Below are positions 42,016 to 53,631 of a stretch of DNA of 64,000 bases, in pieces. The stretch lies in assembly GCF_016802725.1 (NCBI RefSeq), contig NC_052673.1, positions 3,416,037 to 3,480,036 on the forward strand, read 5' to 3'. Position 1 is the stretch's first letter, and each line of letters starts with the position of its first letter. The position numbers and the translations under genes are program-made. A model generated the notes under the pieces. It was not told the DNA's origin. It saw only the letters and a list, made by a program, of their open reading frames with translations, and searched no databases. The DNA is from Solenopsis invicta. Its lineage: Eukaryota > Arthropoda > Insecta > Hymenoptera > Formicidae.

Positions 42016-43169
42016 TAAAAAATTCCAGATAATATGTCTGCACAGTGATAGCATGGTTCGTGCACGCGTGCGGATTATCCGCATGCGGTGATGTCACTGG
42101 ATCCGACAGATGTGTCCTCAATTGACGGCAATATCAAGGGACTTTGTGAGCCTTGGAAGCGTACGGATGCATTCTTTACACATAGTCGGACATAGTGAGT
42201 CCATAAAGTCTGTAATCTTTTCTTTATCCGAGTCACGCGCTATTTCCTCCAATATCGTAAAGAGGAGAATCTAGAAGAAGAATTGATATTTTTCGAGAAA
42301 TCATATTCTCGAATATCCATACGAGACGTGTAGATCTACAGCTAGTCGCCATTAGTAAAGTATCCACGAGGTCCCACAAAAAATTATCATCCGAGGGCAA
42401 TCTATTGCGAACTGACCATCTCAACGGCACAAAAAACTATATTCACAATCAGAAAGAGAGAGTAGTTCCCACAAGATAGAATCTCTAACCTCATTTCGAG
42501 GAATCTGGAATTGGTGAGTTTCTCCCGATCTTTTCCCGGCATGGTTATTTATATATAATTTGTGTGTAAAAAATTATAATTGTAAAAATTATTTGGTCAT
42601 TGTTCTTTTGTCTTTGAATGTTCTGTTGCACACCAAATTATTTCCAAGAATTATAGATCAAGTTCCTTGGCGGACATACCAACTGATATATTTTTTTTCT
42701 CTTTTAAACAAGAGTTATATTCAAAAGGGTAGGAGAACAATTTTCCGAATATTTGTAAGCCCTAATTATATAATGGATCTAATCTAAGTTTAATATTTTT
42801 CCTAATTTATTACAGTAAGTTATTTTGGATAGATATTTTGACCTTAAAATTGAAACAGTTACTATATAATATTAATTATTTAATTCATTTTTAATAACCT
42901 TATGTTAATTTATTTTTCGATATAAGAACGTGGTGCCTTATTTTCTGGAATTTACCTTAAACGTCGATTATTTACTTAAGCAAGAATACTATAAACATAT
43001 TTCTGACTTTGCAACTTTGTATGTGTCCTTGATCACTGGGGATAGAACGATAAATAACTAACAGGAAATTCCATCACATTCTTGTACTTTATCTGCCTTC
43101 TTATAACTCAGTGAATTAAACCGTAAAGCATAGTAATTTTCATTCTTTGTTAGTTTTATTTTATATATA
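42016..43169. other. Unassigned region
   Basis: 42071-42125 shares a short dispersed repeat with 9795-9850. No gene, RNA or transposon end is supported elsewhere in the stretch. Confidence 0.4.
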
Positions 43170-43663
43170 CCGGGTGACCCATTTTAAAGTATCCCCTAGA
43201 ATATTTCTAAAAATTAAGCATTTTCAGCAAAAATGTTTCAGACAAAACTTATATGATTTCGAGGCGGACATAAGTTGGTGTTATTAATTTGACGTTGAAT
43301 AGTTGCTTGAAGGCCACGTGAAAGTCACTTTCAATTTTTTAAATGGAACGGCCTACTTTTTATTACATATTCTTGTAGCTTATCTCAAGACGTTTCCAAA
43401 ACACTATAAACAAATGTTTTTTTTGTTAAGTACTTTTCGAGATGTGAGGCTTGGAAGTTAATTTTTCAAGAAATACACTTTAGATAACAAAATTAAAAAA
43501 AAACAGGTGTTTGATATTTTTTTAAATGCTATGTAATAATGGCTATATTTTTTCATCATACCGCCGGCTTTAGCGTTACCCGATGTACACCGCGAGGAGA
43601 TAGCACGGTCGGATTTTGTACATCATGTAGCCCTTAAAAGGGTTGATGTTATAATTGATCTTT

Positions 43664-44400
43664 TTAAGCAATAAGGTGCTCAAAAGTGGCACCATTAACC
43701 TGTTGATAAAGCTGGATTCGGCGTAGAAAATGAGTAACAGTATGCAGAAGAGTATCGCGTGTGATATTATTGCACGCTATTCGAATTCTTTTTATCATAT
43801 CGGCTCTGGTGGTTGGTCTTTCTCGATAGACATAATCTTTGAAGAAGCCCCACAAGTAGAAGTCAGAAGCAGTTAAATCTGGTGACCTTGATGGCCACTT
43901 AATTGGACCTCTTCTGCCTATCCACTTTTCAGGCTACATTTCATTAAGGTAGTTCATCACGACGTGTGCAAAATGTGGAGTAGCACCATCTTGCTGAAAC
44001 CACATTCTCATTCTTGTATGCAGATCAACGTTTTCTAGCAAAAATGGAAGATCGTCTCTTAGCAGTCGCAAGTAACTTTCACCGTTGACAGTGTTATCAA
44101 AACAATAAGGACCAATTAGGTAGCCATTTACAATTCCGCACCACAAATTGACGGTCCAGCGGTGTTGATGATCTATTTGCTGCATCCAATGTGGGTTCAC
44201 GGGAGCCCAGTAGTGGCTGTTGTGTCGATTCAATGATCCATCACTGTGAAATGTGGCTTCGTCAGAGAACATTACGAACTTGAAAAAGTTTTCATTGTTT
44301 TGAATTTGCTATACTGCCCACTGAAAAAACAATAGCCGTTCTTCGTGATCCTGCTCATTTAACGCTTGATTAAAGGACACATAAGTGTTTACATTGTATC
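43664..44400 (-). pseudogene. Transposase catalytic half, Tc1/mariner superfamily, DD41D-like spacing
   Basis: Minus strand: ALNEQDHEERLLFFQWAV, a stop, FFKFVMFSDEATFHSDGS (first catalytic D in SDEATF), HRWTVNLWCGIV, WFQQDGATPHFAHV (second D), a TAG near 43934, then WPSRSPDLTASDFYLWGFFK (third D), and the C-terminal tail ending FEHLIA. Counting the stop as one residue, 41 positions lie between the second D and the last D of the TASD block. Applied to the mariners in this window the same count gives 34. Two stops make it non-functional. Confidence 0.82.
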
Positions 44401-44558
44401 CACACTGTATCCACGTTACATCCAAGTAGTTACATCTGAACCTTAAAGTCAATAAAGTCTTTTATTTTGTGTCTTCCTTGTGTGTGAAAGTTTTAATTAT
44501 CTGTTACTTCGATTTCTGAACAAATTGTTAGATTTACATCATCTGAGAATCGGGCGGA

Positions 44559-44898
44559 ATGAGTGATTACTCTCCGAATGAAATCGTGGATATTCTCCTT
44601 GTTCGAGGAGAATGCCAGCGTTTTTATAAAAGAGCAGCAGTATTGTACCGTAGACGATATCCTATGCGACTGCATCACCCGAATGCTTCCGCAATTTGCA
44701 AAATTGAATCAAGAATTCGAAGAGGAAATATTCAACGACAACAAAAACAATGTATGATCGACGATTATCGTATGAATGCGCGCTTTCTTACAGTTTTGGC
44801 GGCAATTGTTTTGTCAGTGGGCAGTATAGCAAATTCAAAACGATCACAAAGAACGGCAATTGTTTTGTCAGTGGGCAGTATAGCAAATTCAAAACGAT
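44559..44898 (+). pseudogene. Transposase N-terminal part of the same family, opposite strand
   Basis: The frame MSDYSPNEIVDILLVRGEC, AAVLYRRRYPMRLHHPNA, IESRIRRGNIQRQ is the helix-turn-helix N-terminus expected for this transposase. It is followed by a ~55-bp direct duplication (44803-44857, 44853-44898 region, GTCAGTGGGCAGTATAGCAA twice), which corresponds to the FCQWAV segment in another frame. It then jumps to the gene's 3' end. It lies in inverted orientation to 43664-44400. Confidence 0.72.
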
Positions 44899-45505
44899 GA
44901 AAACTTTTTGAAGTCTGCTCCTAACTTCTGAGTACTTTTGCATACTGTTACTTATTTTTAACGCCGAATCCAGCTTTGTCAACAGGTTAACGGTGCCACT
45001 TTTGAGCACCTTATTGCTTAAAAAGATTAATTATAACATCAGCCCTTTTAAGGGCTACATGATGTACAAAATCCGACCGTGCTATCTCCTTGCGGTGTTC
45101 ATCGGGTAACGCTAAAGTCGGCGGTATGATGAAAAAATATAGCCATTATTACATAGCATTCAAAAAAATATCAAACACCTGTTTTTTTTTATTTTTTGAT
45201 CTAAAGTGTATTTCTTGAAAAATTAACTTCAAGCCTCAAAAATACTTAACAAAAAAACATTTGTTTATAGTGTTTTGAAAACGTCTCGAGATAAGCTACA
45301 AGAATATGTAATAAAAAGTAGACCGTTCCATTTAAAAAATTGAAAGTGACCTTCACGTGGCCTTCAAGCAACTATTCAAGGTCAAATTAATAACACCAAC
45401 TTATGTCCCCCTTAAAACCATATAACTTGTCTGAAACATTTTTGCTGAAAATGCTTAGTTTTCGAAATATTCTAGGGGATACTTTAAAATGGGTCACCTG
45501 GTATA

Positions 45506-45540
<35 letters not shown>
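45506..45540. repeat. (TA)n microsatellite
   Basis: An AT dinucleotide run immediately right of the inverted composite. Confidence 0.9.
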
Positions 45541-45541
<1 letters not shown>

Positions 45542-45771
45542 ACCATAATGTCCAAAAAGGTAATAAGCATGGATCTTTTTTTTACAAAAATAATGTTAAA
45601 AAAAAGAGAGGAAGGGAAGTTTCTTCATATCCTCTTGAGAAAAGAAACGATAATAAAAGAATTAAAGGATATAATACGGGGAATTAGACCCTGTACCTTC
45701 TAATATACTTTCTGAACTTGAAGTTGAGGCAGAGACTTCGGAGCTTGCAACAAAATCTCTTCTCCCAAGTT

Positions 45772-48700
45772 CAGAGGCGTAGCGAGAGAGTGTGGCGCCC
45801 GGGGACATTTCAATGTAATGTTATTTGCGCCCTCTATCCGTTAGACCTCTATAGCTAATTCCAAAGATTTTTGGCATGCTGATTCGCTGAATTCAAGTCC
45901 AACCGTGACCTAAATCGCTCCATTACCATTATCAGGTTCCCGAGATATTCTAACTTAAATGTGTCCAGAAAGATGAAATGAAAAAATCTATCAAAATCAA
46001 TTGGTACATCCAATAAATTAAAAAAAGCTGCGTACTCTCGTGCTAAACTTTTTCATCTTAGTATGTTTTACAGTTAATACATAATATTACTTTCAATTAT
46101 TGAACAATATACAATATAACCGCTCTCAGCTAAACCCAGAGTCACGAATCGAGGACGTGGCGGTTATCGACTCCATTTTTCGTTTTTTGTATTTTTCTTT
46201 TTTTAAGTTTTTTTTGCATTTTTCTTTTTTTAATTTTTTTGTGTTTTTCTTTTTTAAGTTTTTTTTGCATTTTTTTTATTTTTATAGAAGCGAGCTTTCT
46301 CGAAATATTAAATATTAATTTTTCTGGCCTTCGTAATCGCAAATTTATCAATTACTTCATTGAAATCCACCAGATCTAATGTTTCTTTCTCTATGCTGAG
46401 TAGAGCAAGATCACTTAGGCGATTTTGTCCCATTGATGTACGTAGATACGAAAGAATTAATTTTAATTTGCTGAAAGAGCGTTCACAACTGGCAATTGAA
46501 ACAGCAATTGTGAGAAGAATTTGCAAGGCAACGCACAAGTTGGGAAACACGTCATCACCGTATGATATTATAAATGAAAGAAGCTTCATCGGAGTATCTG
46601 GTAATGTATCGCCGCGAGTATGAAGTAACATCTTGGCGTCACAGATCTCACTATAGAGTTCATTTCCGTCAACATCTATGTTATAAAATTCACCGAAATT
46701 AGAACAATGTTGACGAAGATTATCCGTGTTTTTTTCATGAAGTAACTCTGTAACATTAAGTAAAAACCCAAATTTTGAATTTAAATCTTCCAGGCGAGTA
46801 AATCTCGTGATTATTTCTTGTTGAAGCCGATCTAAAACGCTTTTCATAACGCGCATTATCTCTTCACTTGCTGATAATCCTACATCTGTTGTTACTTCCC
46901 CAGGCATCTTTCGCCGTCTTCTTATGCGTCGTTCAATATCTATATCCCAACTTTCACATTTCATCTTCCCATATTCAACAGCATCTTGACAAAATTCATC
47001 TCTCAAATTGTTGATGTCAATTTTTAGGGATTTCAAATCACAAGCTGCATCCCAGAAGTTCATCGTGTGATCTTGAAGACGTTTCTGTACGCGATCAAAT
47101 CGTCTTAGGATGTTATTCCAGAAATGCAACAGAACTAAGAAGTTGAAATTTAAAATATTTTCTAGTAAACATTCTGCCTCACTTCTTGTCTCATTTGTAT
47201 TATTCGAGTCACCTGACATTTTCTCCAATAGGTTCACTAGTGCATCGAGCCCATCAAAAAGAGCATTAACAGCTTCATACCTCGCACTCCATCGGGTTTC
47301 GGATTCACGCTTTACTGTTTTCTTCACGGCTTTCTTTAATTCTTCCCATCGCAAAGTCGATCGCGAAAAAAACAAATAAATATTCTCCAATTTACCAAAA
47401 AATGTAACGACAAGTGGATCTTGCTTAGCTGAATGTACACCTACTAAATTTAAACTGTGGTTATCACAATTAACAAACAAAGCTCGATGATTTCTCTCAC
47501 AGATCCTTTGTTGAACTCCAGATATATATCCAGCCATCACAGCCGCGTTATCATAGCATTGTGACCTGCAATTATCTAAAGATATGTTGTCAGAATTCAA
47601 TTTCTCCACAATCACTTTTTCTATAGAAGCTGCATTTTTAGCGTGCAACTCTATAAATCCTAAAAAGGATTCTTTAATGACAACTGTTTTATTAACAAAA
47701 TCGATATCTACGTATCTGATAATTTCAGACAGTTGCTCTCGATGTGCGAGATCTGGAGTCGAGTCAAGCAAAATGCCATAATATTTATTTTTTTTTATGT
47801 CGTTTACCAATTTGTTCCTGACAGCAGAGGAAAGAAGATGAATAAATTCATTCTGAATTTGCGGAGATAAGTAGGATGTAGAGTGTGGATTCTCGATAGC
47901 ATAGTTGAGATGGTTTTTTAAAAGTGGGTCGTACCGAGCTATTAGTTTTAGAAGAGATAGGAAGTTTCCCAAATTTTTACCATCGTCATGACTTAAGCTT
48001 TCTGAATGGCCACGCAATGGCAAATTTTGAGTGGCAAAATACTTTATGCAAGCAAGTAATCTATCTAACACATCTCGCCATCGTTGTTTCTCAGATGCAA
48101 TCTGAGCTTCTAGTTCAGCATCAAGTATTTTTCCTTTAATTAATCTTCGTTCCGTTTCTTTCCAACTAGTAAACGATTTACGGTGACTAGGACTATTTTC
48201 ATGCGCTGACAATTTTTCTGGCTTCTTCCAGTTACTAAATCCAGTAGCCAATTCAAAAGATGATCTCGTATTGGGCTTGGACGAAGGAAATAATAAGCAA
48301 GAAAAACAATAAGCCGCCTTTTTCGATGGTGAATAAAGTAGCCACGATCTATTTACTTCATTTCCTTTTTGATTAGCAAGTCGCCGTTTAAACCATGACA
48401 CAGTCATTGACCGTCCACCTGACGGTACAAATGGACCAGATTTGTTCTGGAAATATTCTGAGCCTCGAATAATCATCTCAGTACGAAGCTGCTGCGATAT
48501 TTTTGGCAAGTGCGATGTTTCGTCAAATTCTAAATATGCAATATCGTGGTATTTAAATATATCAAGAATTACTTTCGATAGATCTGATTGTTCTAATTCA
48601 TCGGAATAACTAGATTTTTCAAACTGATCTTCGTCATTGTTTTCTTTTACGTTTTTGGTTTCATCAGTATTTATTTCCTCTGAAATATTTGATTGATTCG

Positions 48701-49449
48701 CATCATCATCTTGGTCCTCATTATTTTTATTTAATTGGGCGTTCTGCACACCTGAAATATTAGGCTCATTCTGATAATTATTAATACAGTCATCTCTTGC
48801 CTCTGCATCCGAATCTACTTCCTTATATGCTATCGACTGATTTGTTTTTAAAAATCCAGCCATTAATTTTCTGGATTTCGTATCTTCTTTTTCATATTCT
48901 ACCTTTCTTTTCCGACGCTGAAAGCCACTAAGTTTCTTTCCCGACATTATTATATAATTATTAAAAAATAATACTTTTTTTAAGTTAAATTATGTACCAT
49001 ATATCGTATATTTATATAATCTCGTATCCTCATCAGAGGTATCTACCCTTTTGGCGCGCCTCTATATTTTTTCTATCTCGCGTAGGTAGCAAAAGAACGC
49101 GATCTCGCAGAAGTGGGGAGTGGAGATGCGCTGATTTTCCAGACTGACGTTCTTATGTCCCTTAACTCCCACGCGACTGCAGGTTGAAGCGCCGGGGCTA
49201 TGGGTGGGAGTAGAGTAGAGTGGGGGTAATTCGCAGAGGCGCAGGCCGCGCCGTGCGCCTCTACAAGTTATCCCCACTCTACTTTCACCCGTAGCCCCGG
49301 GCCCGGCGCCCCGTTCAGTCGGCACACTGGCGTCGACTCCCCGCGTGTCCCAAAATTTGTCATCAATTCTAAAGGACCATTTGGCGCCCCCTCATCATCG
49401 GCGCCCGGGGACACGTGCCCCCATCTGCCCCCCCATCGCTACGCCTCTG
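45772..49449 (-). mobile_element. hAT transposon, complete, with 8-bp target duplication
   Basis: The ends CAGAGGCGTAGCGAGAGAGT (left) and complement CAGAGGCGTAGCGATGGGGG (right) share 14 bases. A perfect 8-bp CCCAAGTT stands on each side (45764-45771, 49450-49457), the duplication length expected for hAT. The single large gene is intact. 49140-49330 is GC-rich with inverted CCACTCTACT blocks (subterminal), and 46187-46290 is T-rich. It inserted into LINE ORF1. A perfect duplication with an intact gene suggests a recent insertion. Confidence 0.95.
46308..48947 (-). CDS. hAT transposase, ZMYM1-like, intact 879 residues
   Basis: The single-exon gene starts MSGKKLSGFQRRKRK. Residues ~1-130 are acidic and polar, probably disordered, with a basic start. 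About 155-260 is a TTF-type zinc-finger region (RGSEYFQNKSGPF, WLLYSPSKKAAYCFSCLLF). About 290-480 is the DUF4371-like part of the RNase H fold (YYGILLDSTPDLAHREQ with a catalytic-type D, CYDNAAVMAGYISG, FVNCDNHSLNLVG). The C-terminal dimerisation region has ASCERSFSKLKLILSYLRTS then LALLSIEKE. The protein resembles vertebrate ZMYM1-type relatives as well as mobile insect hATs; the target duplication and inverted ends show that this one is mobile. No lesion was seen, so it could be active. It lies fully inside the element. Confidence 0.93.
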   Translation of the reverse strand: MSGKKLSGFQRRKRKVEYEKEDTKSRKLMAGFLKTNQSIAYKEVDSDAEARDDCINNYQNEPNISGVQNAQLNKNNEDQDDDANQSNISEEINTDETKNVKENNDEDQFEKSSYSDELEQSDLSKVILDIFKYHDIAYLEFDETSHLPKISQQLRTEMIIRGSEYFQNKSGPFVPSGGRSMTVSWFKRRLANQKGNEVNRSWLLYSPSKKAAYCFSCLLFPSSKPNTRSSFELATGFSNWKKPEKLSAHENSPSHRKSFTSWKETERRLIKGKILDAELEAQIASEKQRWRDVLDRLLACIKYFATQNLPLRGHSESLSHDDGKNLGNFLSLLKLIARYDPLLKNHLNYAIENPHSTSYLSPQIQNEFIHLLSSAVRNKLVNDIKKNKYYGILLDSTPDLAHREQLSEIIRYVDIDFVNKTVVIKESFLGFIELHAKNAASIEKVIVEKLNSDNISLDNCRSQCYDNAAVMAGYISGVQQRICERNHRALFVNCDNHSLNLVGVHSAKQDPLVVTFFGKLENIYLFFSRSTLRWEELKKAVKKTVKRESETRWSARYEAVNALFDGLDALVNLLEKMSGDSNNTNETRSEAECLLENILNFNFLVLLHFWNNILRRFDRVQKRLQDHTMNFWDAACDLKSLKIDINNLRDEFCQDAVEYGKMKCESWDIDIERRIRRRRKMPGEVTTDVGLSASEEIMRVMKSVLDRLQQEIITRFTRLEDLNSKFGFLLNVTELLHEKNTDNLRQHCSNFGEFYNIDVDGNELYSEICDAKMLLHTRGDTLPDTPMKLLSFIISYGDDVFPNLCVALQILLTIAVSIASCERSFSKLKLILSYLRTSMGQNRLSDLALLSIEKETLDLVDFNEVIDKFAITKARKINI

Positions 49450-49833
49450 CCCAAGTTCTTCCCAAATTTCGTCAATATACATATATGAATAAAACAAAAT
49501 ATCCGGCTTCCAGTCTAAGACTTGAAGAAATCTTCTTTTCTTTCAGAATTTAGTTCTAGTACACTGTTCAGAGAAGAAAATATTCCAATATCACAAATTA
49601 TGGAAATATCAGATAATAAAAATATATCCAAAGATAACTTAAAAGTTGACCCATCTTCATCTTTAATCGTAGTTAATGTTAACTTTGTAAACTCTTCAAA
49701 TAGCAAAGACATTAATACGTTACTGGATAAAAACGACGCGACTTTTTTAAATCCCATTTTGAATAAAAAGATTGGAGAGTCAAATATTAGTAATGATAGA
49801 AAACCCAAAGAGTAAATCAGAAAATTGTTTTAA

Positions 49834-50792
49834 CCCTTAAACACGTAAGTGGGTCTGAGAGACCCCATATGAAGTTTTGAACGGTTGCTATGTGAAGACG
49901 GAATGAGATAAGATGTTTGGACCAAGACGTAAAAAAAGTTTGAAATTTCTTCTTTTGGTTGATCATCTTTTTTAGTCAACTAGAATTTAAACAACACGGC
50001 AGCAAAGTTTTGTTAGGGTTATTACTACCCTTATAGTGTGTAAGTTAAACTTTCTTTGTGAATATTTTACATAAAAATGCTGGACAAAATACATTCAAAC
50101 AGGTTCCCGGATGTTATTCGCATATACTCTGTCTAAAGTTGGAATACTATAAAATGTTGTAGAAAATAGAGTTTTTCCGAAATATATCATGAAACACATC
50201 AATTTTTAATTTTAGACACAATTTAATCAAAAATACCTCATATTTGCCTTGTTACATAAGTACATTTTTTAATAGAAATGACAATGATATAATTTTTTTT
50301 GAAAGTATGAATCTTTAGCTTTAAAACGCCGTATTGTAAAATTCTTCAAAGTTTTTTGTTGCAAAGATATGATTTTTTTTTAAAGTGGATTTTTAGATGC
50401 CCAAAAATATCTCGTATTCTCCATGTTACATAATTATACTTTTTAAAAGGAATGACTTTGCCATATTTTATTTTGGAAGTGAGATTCTTTAGCTTTAAAA
50501 CGCCGTATTTGAAAGTCCTTAAACGTTTTTTGTTGCGAAGATATGATTTTTTGAAGGAAAAGTAGATTTTTGACCAATTTCTCATTTTTGCTTAATGGTT
50601 TTTCTTTTATAACTTCACAATAAATTATTTTTTGGCAATGCCGATTGTGTCACACTCCTGAGATTTTAAACTTTTGTTTAAAAAAAGATCGTAGAAAAAT
50701 ATTGTAATCAAAGGTATAGCTTCTCATAGTTGAAAAAGTCTCCCAGACCCAAAAATGTGTTTCCGTATTTTACAGGATCGGTGTGTTTAAGG
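49834..50792. mobile_element. piggyBac-like MITE
   Basis: The left end follows TTAA at 49830-49833 with CCCTTAAACACGTAAGTGGG and GTCTGAGAGACC. The right end has inverted GTCTCCCAGACCC (50738-50750) and, further out, GTGTGTTTAAGG (to 50792). The CCC start after TTAA fits piggyBac. The right side is blurred and lacks a clear TTAA. Inside, two imperfect direct copies with TTTAGCTTTAAAACGCCGTA and TTTTTTGTTGCnAAGATATG lie at 50310-50380 and 50490-50550. No protein is encoded. Confidence 0.5.
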
Positions 50793-51626
50793 AAAAATAG
50801 AATAGATAATATAGTAAAACAACATAAATTTAACAGATATGAATCTAATCATAATTCTCCGTATGTAATACATATAGAAAACAAAAATAAAAATGTTAAT
50901 ATAGAAAACCTCCATCTCATGGGAGTGGGCAAATCTCTATTTGAAGCCAAAATTAATAACATTACCAGAATTAGAAAGTTAGGATCTAGATCAATAGAAG
51001 TGTGTTTCAAAAATTTTGACGCTAATAAATGTATATCAAACAAACCTTTAAAAGAAAAAAAGTGGCTACCATTTGTCCCAAATTATAAAATTTACAGATA
51101 TGGTGTGATCAAAAGTGTCGATCCTTCTTTTGATATAAAAGAATTAGAAGAGATTATTAAAACACAAAACCCTTCAATTAAAATTGATTTCATAGAAAGT
51201 CTTCAATATTGGGACAAATCCAGTGAGGAAGTTAAGGAGTCTTCCTCTATCAAAATTAGATTTTAATTTACTGTCTCAATCTTTGTTAATATATTGGGTT
51301 AATTTCAAAATATTCTCATTTGTCGCTTCGGTAAAAAAAATGTAGAAATTGTTACCATTGGGGGCATTCTATCCCTCCTGCAAAAAATCTATTGAAATCT
51401 CTCATCCTAATAAAGATGGTATTAGTAATTCTTTATTTCTTTGCAAACTTTGCAGAACATCACATCTTATTTGGGATTGAATTGCCTCACATTTAAAAAT
51501 TTTTAAGTCATAAATACAGTTATGGCATATTGTAACGTCAGTAGCTTTATTGCTAAAAAAAATTATTAAGAACAGAAATATTAGTGTCATAGCTCAAGTA
51601 GAGAAGGAACTGTTATCCTCAGCATA

Positions 51627-52945
51627 CGAGGTGTGATCAAAAAGTAAGGTGACTTTTCATTTTTATAAAAAAATATTCATTTATTCATCCAAAATTATGT
51701 TACCCCCTTCAAAATAATCCCCCTCTGATACAATGCATTTGTGCCAGCGCTTTTTCCAGTCGTCAAAACATTTCTGAAATGCACTTTTGGGTATTGCCTT
51801 GAGCTCCTTCAGCGATGCAGCCTTAATCTCCTCAATCGTCGCAAATCTTCGTCCTTTCATAGGCTTTTTCAATTTTGGGAAGAGGAAAAAGTCGCAGGGG
51901 GCCAAGTCTGGTGAATACGGTGGCTGTGGCATGATGATAGTATTGTTTTTGGCCAAAAAAGTACTCACTAGTAACGACGTGTGCACAGGTGTATTATCAT
52001 GGTGCAGAATCCATGAATTTTCTTTCCACACTTCCGGACGTTTTTTTCTTATTGATTCACGCAAACGCCGCATAACCTCAAGGTAATACTCCTTGTTTAC
52101 TGTATGACTTTGTAGTAGGAATTCTTGATGCACAACGCCATGGTAATCAAAGAAAACTGTGAGCAAAACCTTCACATTCGAACGAACTTGGCGTGCCTTT
52201 TTTGGTCTTGGCTCTCCTGAGCTCTTCCACTGGGATGATTGGGCTTTGGTTTCCACGTCATAACCATATACCCATGTTTCGTCACCAGTTATAACCCTTT
52301 TGAGCAGATCAAGATCATCATTGACGTCGTTCAACATGTCTTGGGCGATGTTCATGCGACGCTGTTTCTGATCAAAATTAAGCAGTTTTGGAACGAATTT
52401 CGCTGACACACGTGTCATACCCAAAACATCCGTTAAAATTGATTGGCATGAGCCAAACGATATGTTAAGATCATCAGCTATTTCTCTAATCGTGATTCGA
52501 CGATTTTTCTACACAATTTCTTTCACTTCCTGAACATTTTCGTCGGTTTTTGACGTGCTGGGGCGTCCAGAGCGAGGTTCATCGTTAACATTTTCTCGGC
52601 CCTCTTGGAATAACTTATACCATTTATAAACATTTTTTTTGCTCAAAGTTGACTCACCGTACGCCACTGTCAACATTTCAAGAGTTTTTGAACACTTAAT
52701 ACCATTTTTTACACAAAAATTAATACAAACTCTCTGCTCCATTATTTTCAACAGCAAAAAATCGCCGAGCACGCAAACACGAGTCTAACCTTCATGCCTC
52801 TCACATAAAACAACACATGCTATATAGTCAAAACTGTGAACATATGATCGTGACGAGTGTACCAACACAAAAAAGAAATTTTGAAATTAGAGTGTACAGA
52901 GCGCGCGAAATTCAAAAAGTCACCTTACTTTTTGATCACACCTCG
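51627..52945 (-). mobile_element. Mariner element (DD34D type), full length
   Basis: The ends CGAGGTGTGATCAAAAAGTA and complement are perfect over at least 20 bases and flanked by TA (51625-51626, 52946-52947). Length is 1319 bp. The ends differ from the other two mariners by GATC in place of GTTC, so it is a related but distinct family. It sits inside LINE ORF1. Confidence 0.95.
51681..52742 (-). pseudogene. Mariner transposase with a single premature stop
   Basis: The frame starts MEQRVCINFCVKNGIK at 52742 and runs in one frame to 51681 except for one TAG at about 52509-52511, just before KNRRITIREIADDL. The DNA-binding region, GDETWVYGYDVE (first D), ILHHDNTPVHTSLL (second D), and YSPDLAPCDFFLFPKLK (third D, 34 residues between) are all present, with a normal tail ending NIILDE. 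Apart from the stop, the protein of about 350 residues would have every catalytic residue. Translation could begin again at an internal Met (52424), but that product lacks the DNA-binding domain. Confidence 0.93.
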
Positions 52946-53124
52946 TATGTTGGGTGGAAACCCAATATGAATGAATTCCCTACAATTAATGAAAATAATA
53001 AAAAATCATCCTTACCTGCAATCTATCCGGTCGACATTCGCGATCGTGATGTAATAGAAGAAAATAAGGAACCTATTAAAGAAGACAATTTAAAAAAACC
53101 TTCTAATGTTAGAACACGCCCTAG

Positions 53125-53166
<42 letters not shown>

Positions 53167-53631
53167 TCTCCAAAAGGAAAAGGGGTACAAAGATCAAAAG
53201 AGTCTCTATTAGACTCTAGCTTACACGATAATATATATGATAAAGAGATAACTCCAAATCTTCAATTTAAATTACCTATTTCAAATACTAAAAAAATGTC
53301 CATACAAAGGGTAGTACTAATCTTATATCAAATTTGTCTTATGATACAACCTTGATAGATTCCCAGGCTAACTAGTGAAGAGATTAGTTCTCCAAGAGTT
53401 TTAAACCCTTTGGAGAAAATTAATAATCTTATTCATTCCAAACAATTAATTTTGTTTGATCTATTCAAACTAAAAAATTTAAAGAGACCTGCTAAAATAA
53501 AAAGACAAATAATTATAGATTACCTAAATAAAATTTCTAATAAATTAAACAACCCTGTAATCAATATATAACTTAAATTACTGTGTTAACCTGAGTTATT
53601 TTGCAAGGTATTAAAAAAAAATAAATACAAA

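Larger units (their letters stand above)
43170..45501. mobile_element. Inverted composite of a Tc1/mariner-type element
   Basis: The ends CCGGGTGACCCATTTTAAAG and CCAGGTGACCCATTTTAAAG (complement) sit in a TA duplication (43168-43169, 45502-45503). The outer ~550 bp on each side are inverted copies that include the 3' end of the transposase gene (43664-43722 and 44950-45010). The left copy keeps the catalytic half on the minus strand; the right copy keeps the N-terminal half on the plus strand. It therefore appears to be two deleted copies joined in opposite orientation. Confidence 0.82.
45548..53571 (+). pseudogene. LINE ORF1 (gag-like), in pieces
   Basis: Pieces in order: 45548-45771 (ELEVEAETSELATKSLLPSS at its end); 49458-49815, polar and Ser/Asn-rich; 50763-51266, with SPYVIHIENKNKN, NLHLMGVGKSLFEAKINNI and SRSIEVCFKNFDANKCI (an RRM-like domain), then YGVIKSVDPSFDIKELEE; 51300-51624, a degraded Cys-rich zinc-knuckle stretch (CRNC, CKLCRTSH); and 52948-53571, a Lys/Asn-rich tail. 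The family is common in insect LINE ORF1 proteins, which bind element RNA. Frameshifts and stops occur in every piece. A (TA)n run lies at 53128-53156. Confidence 0.65.
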
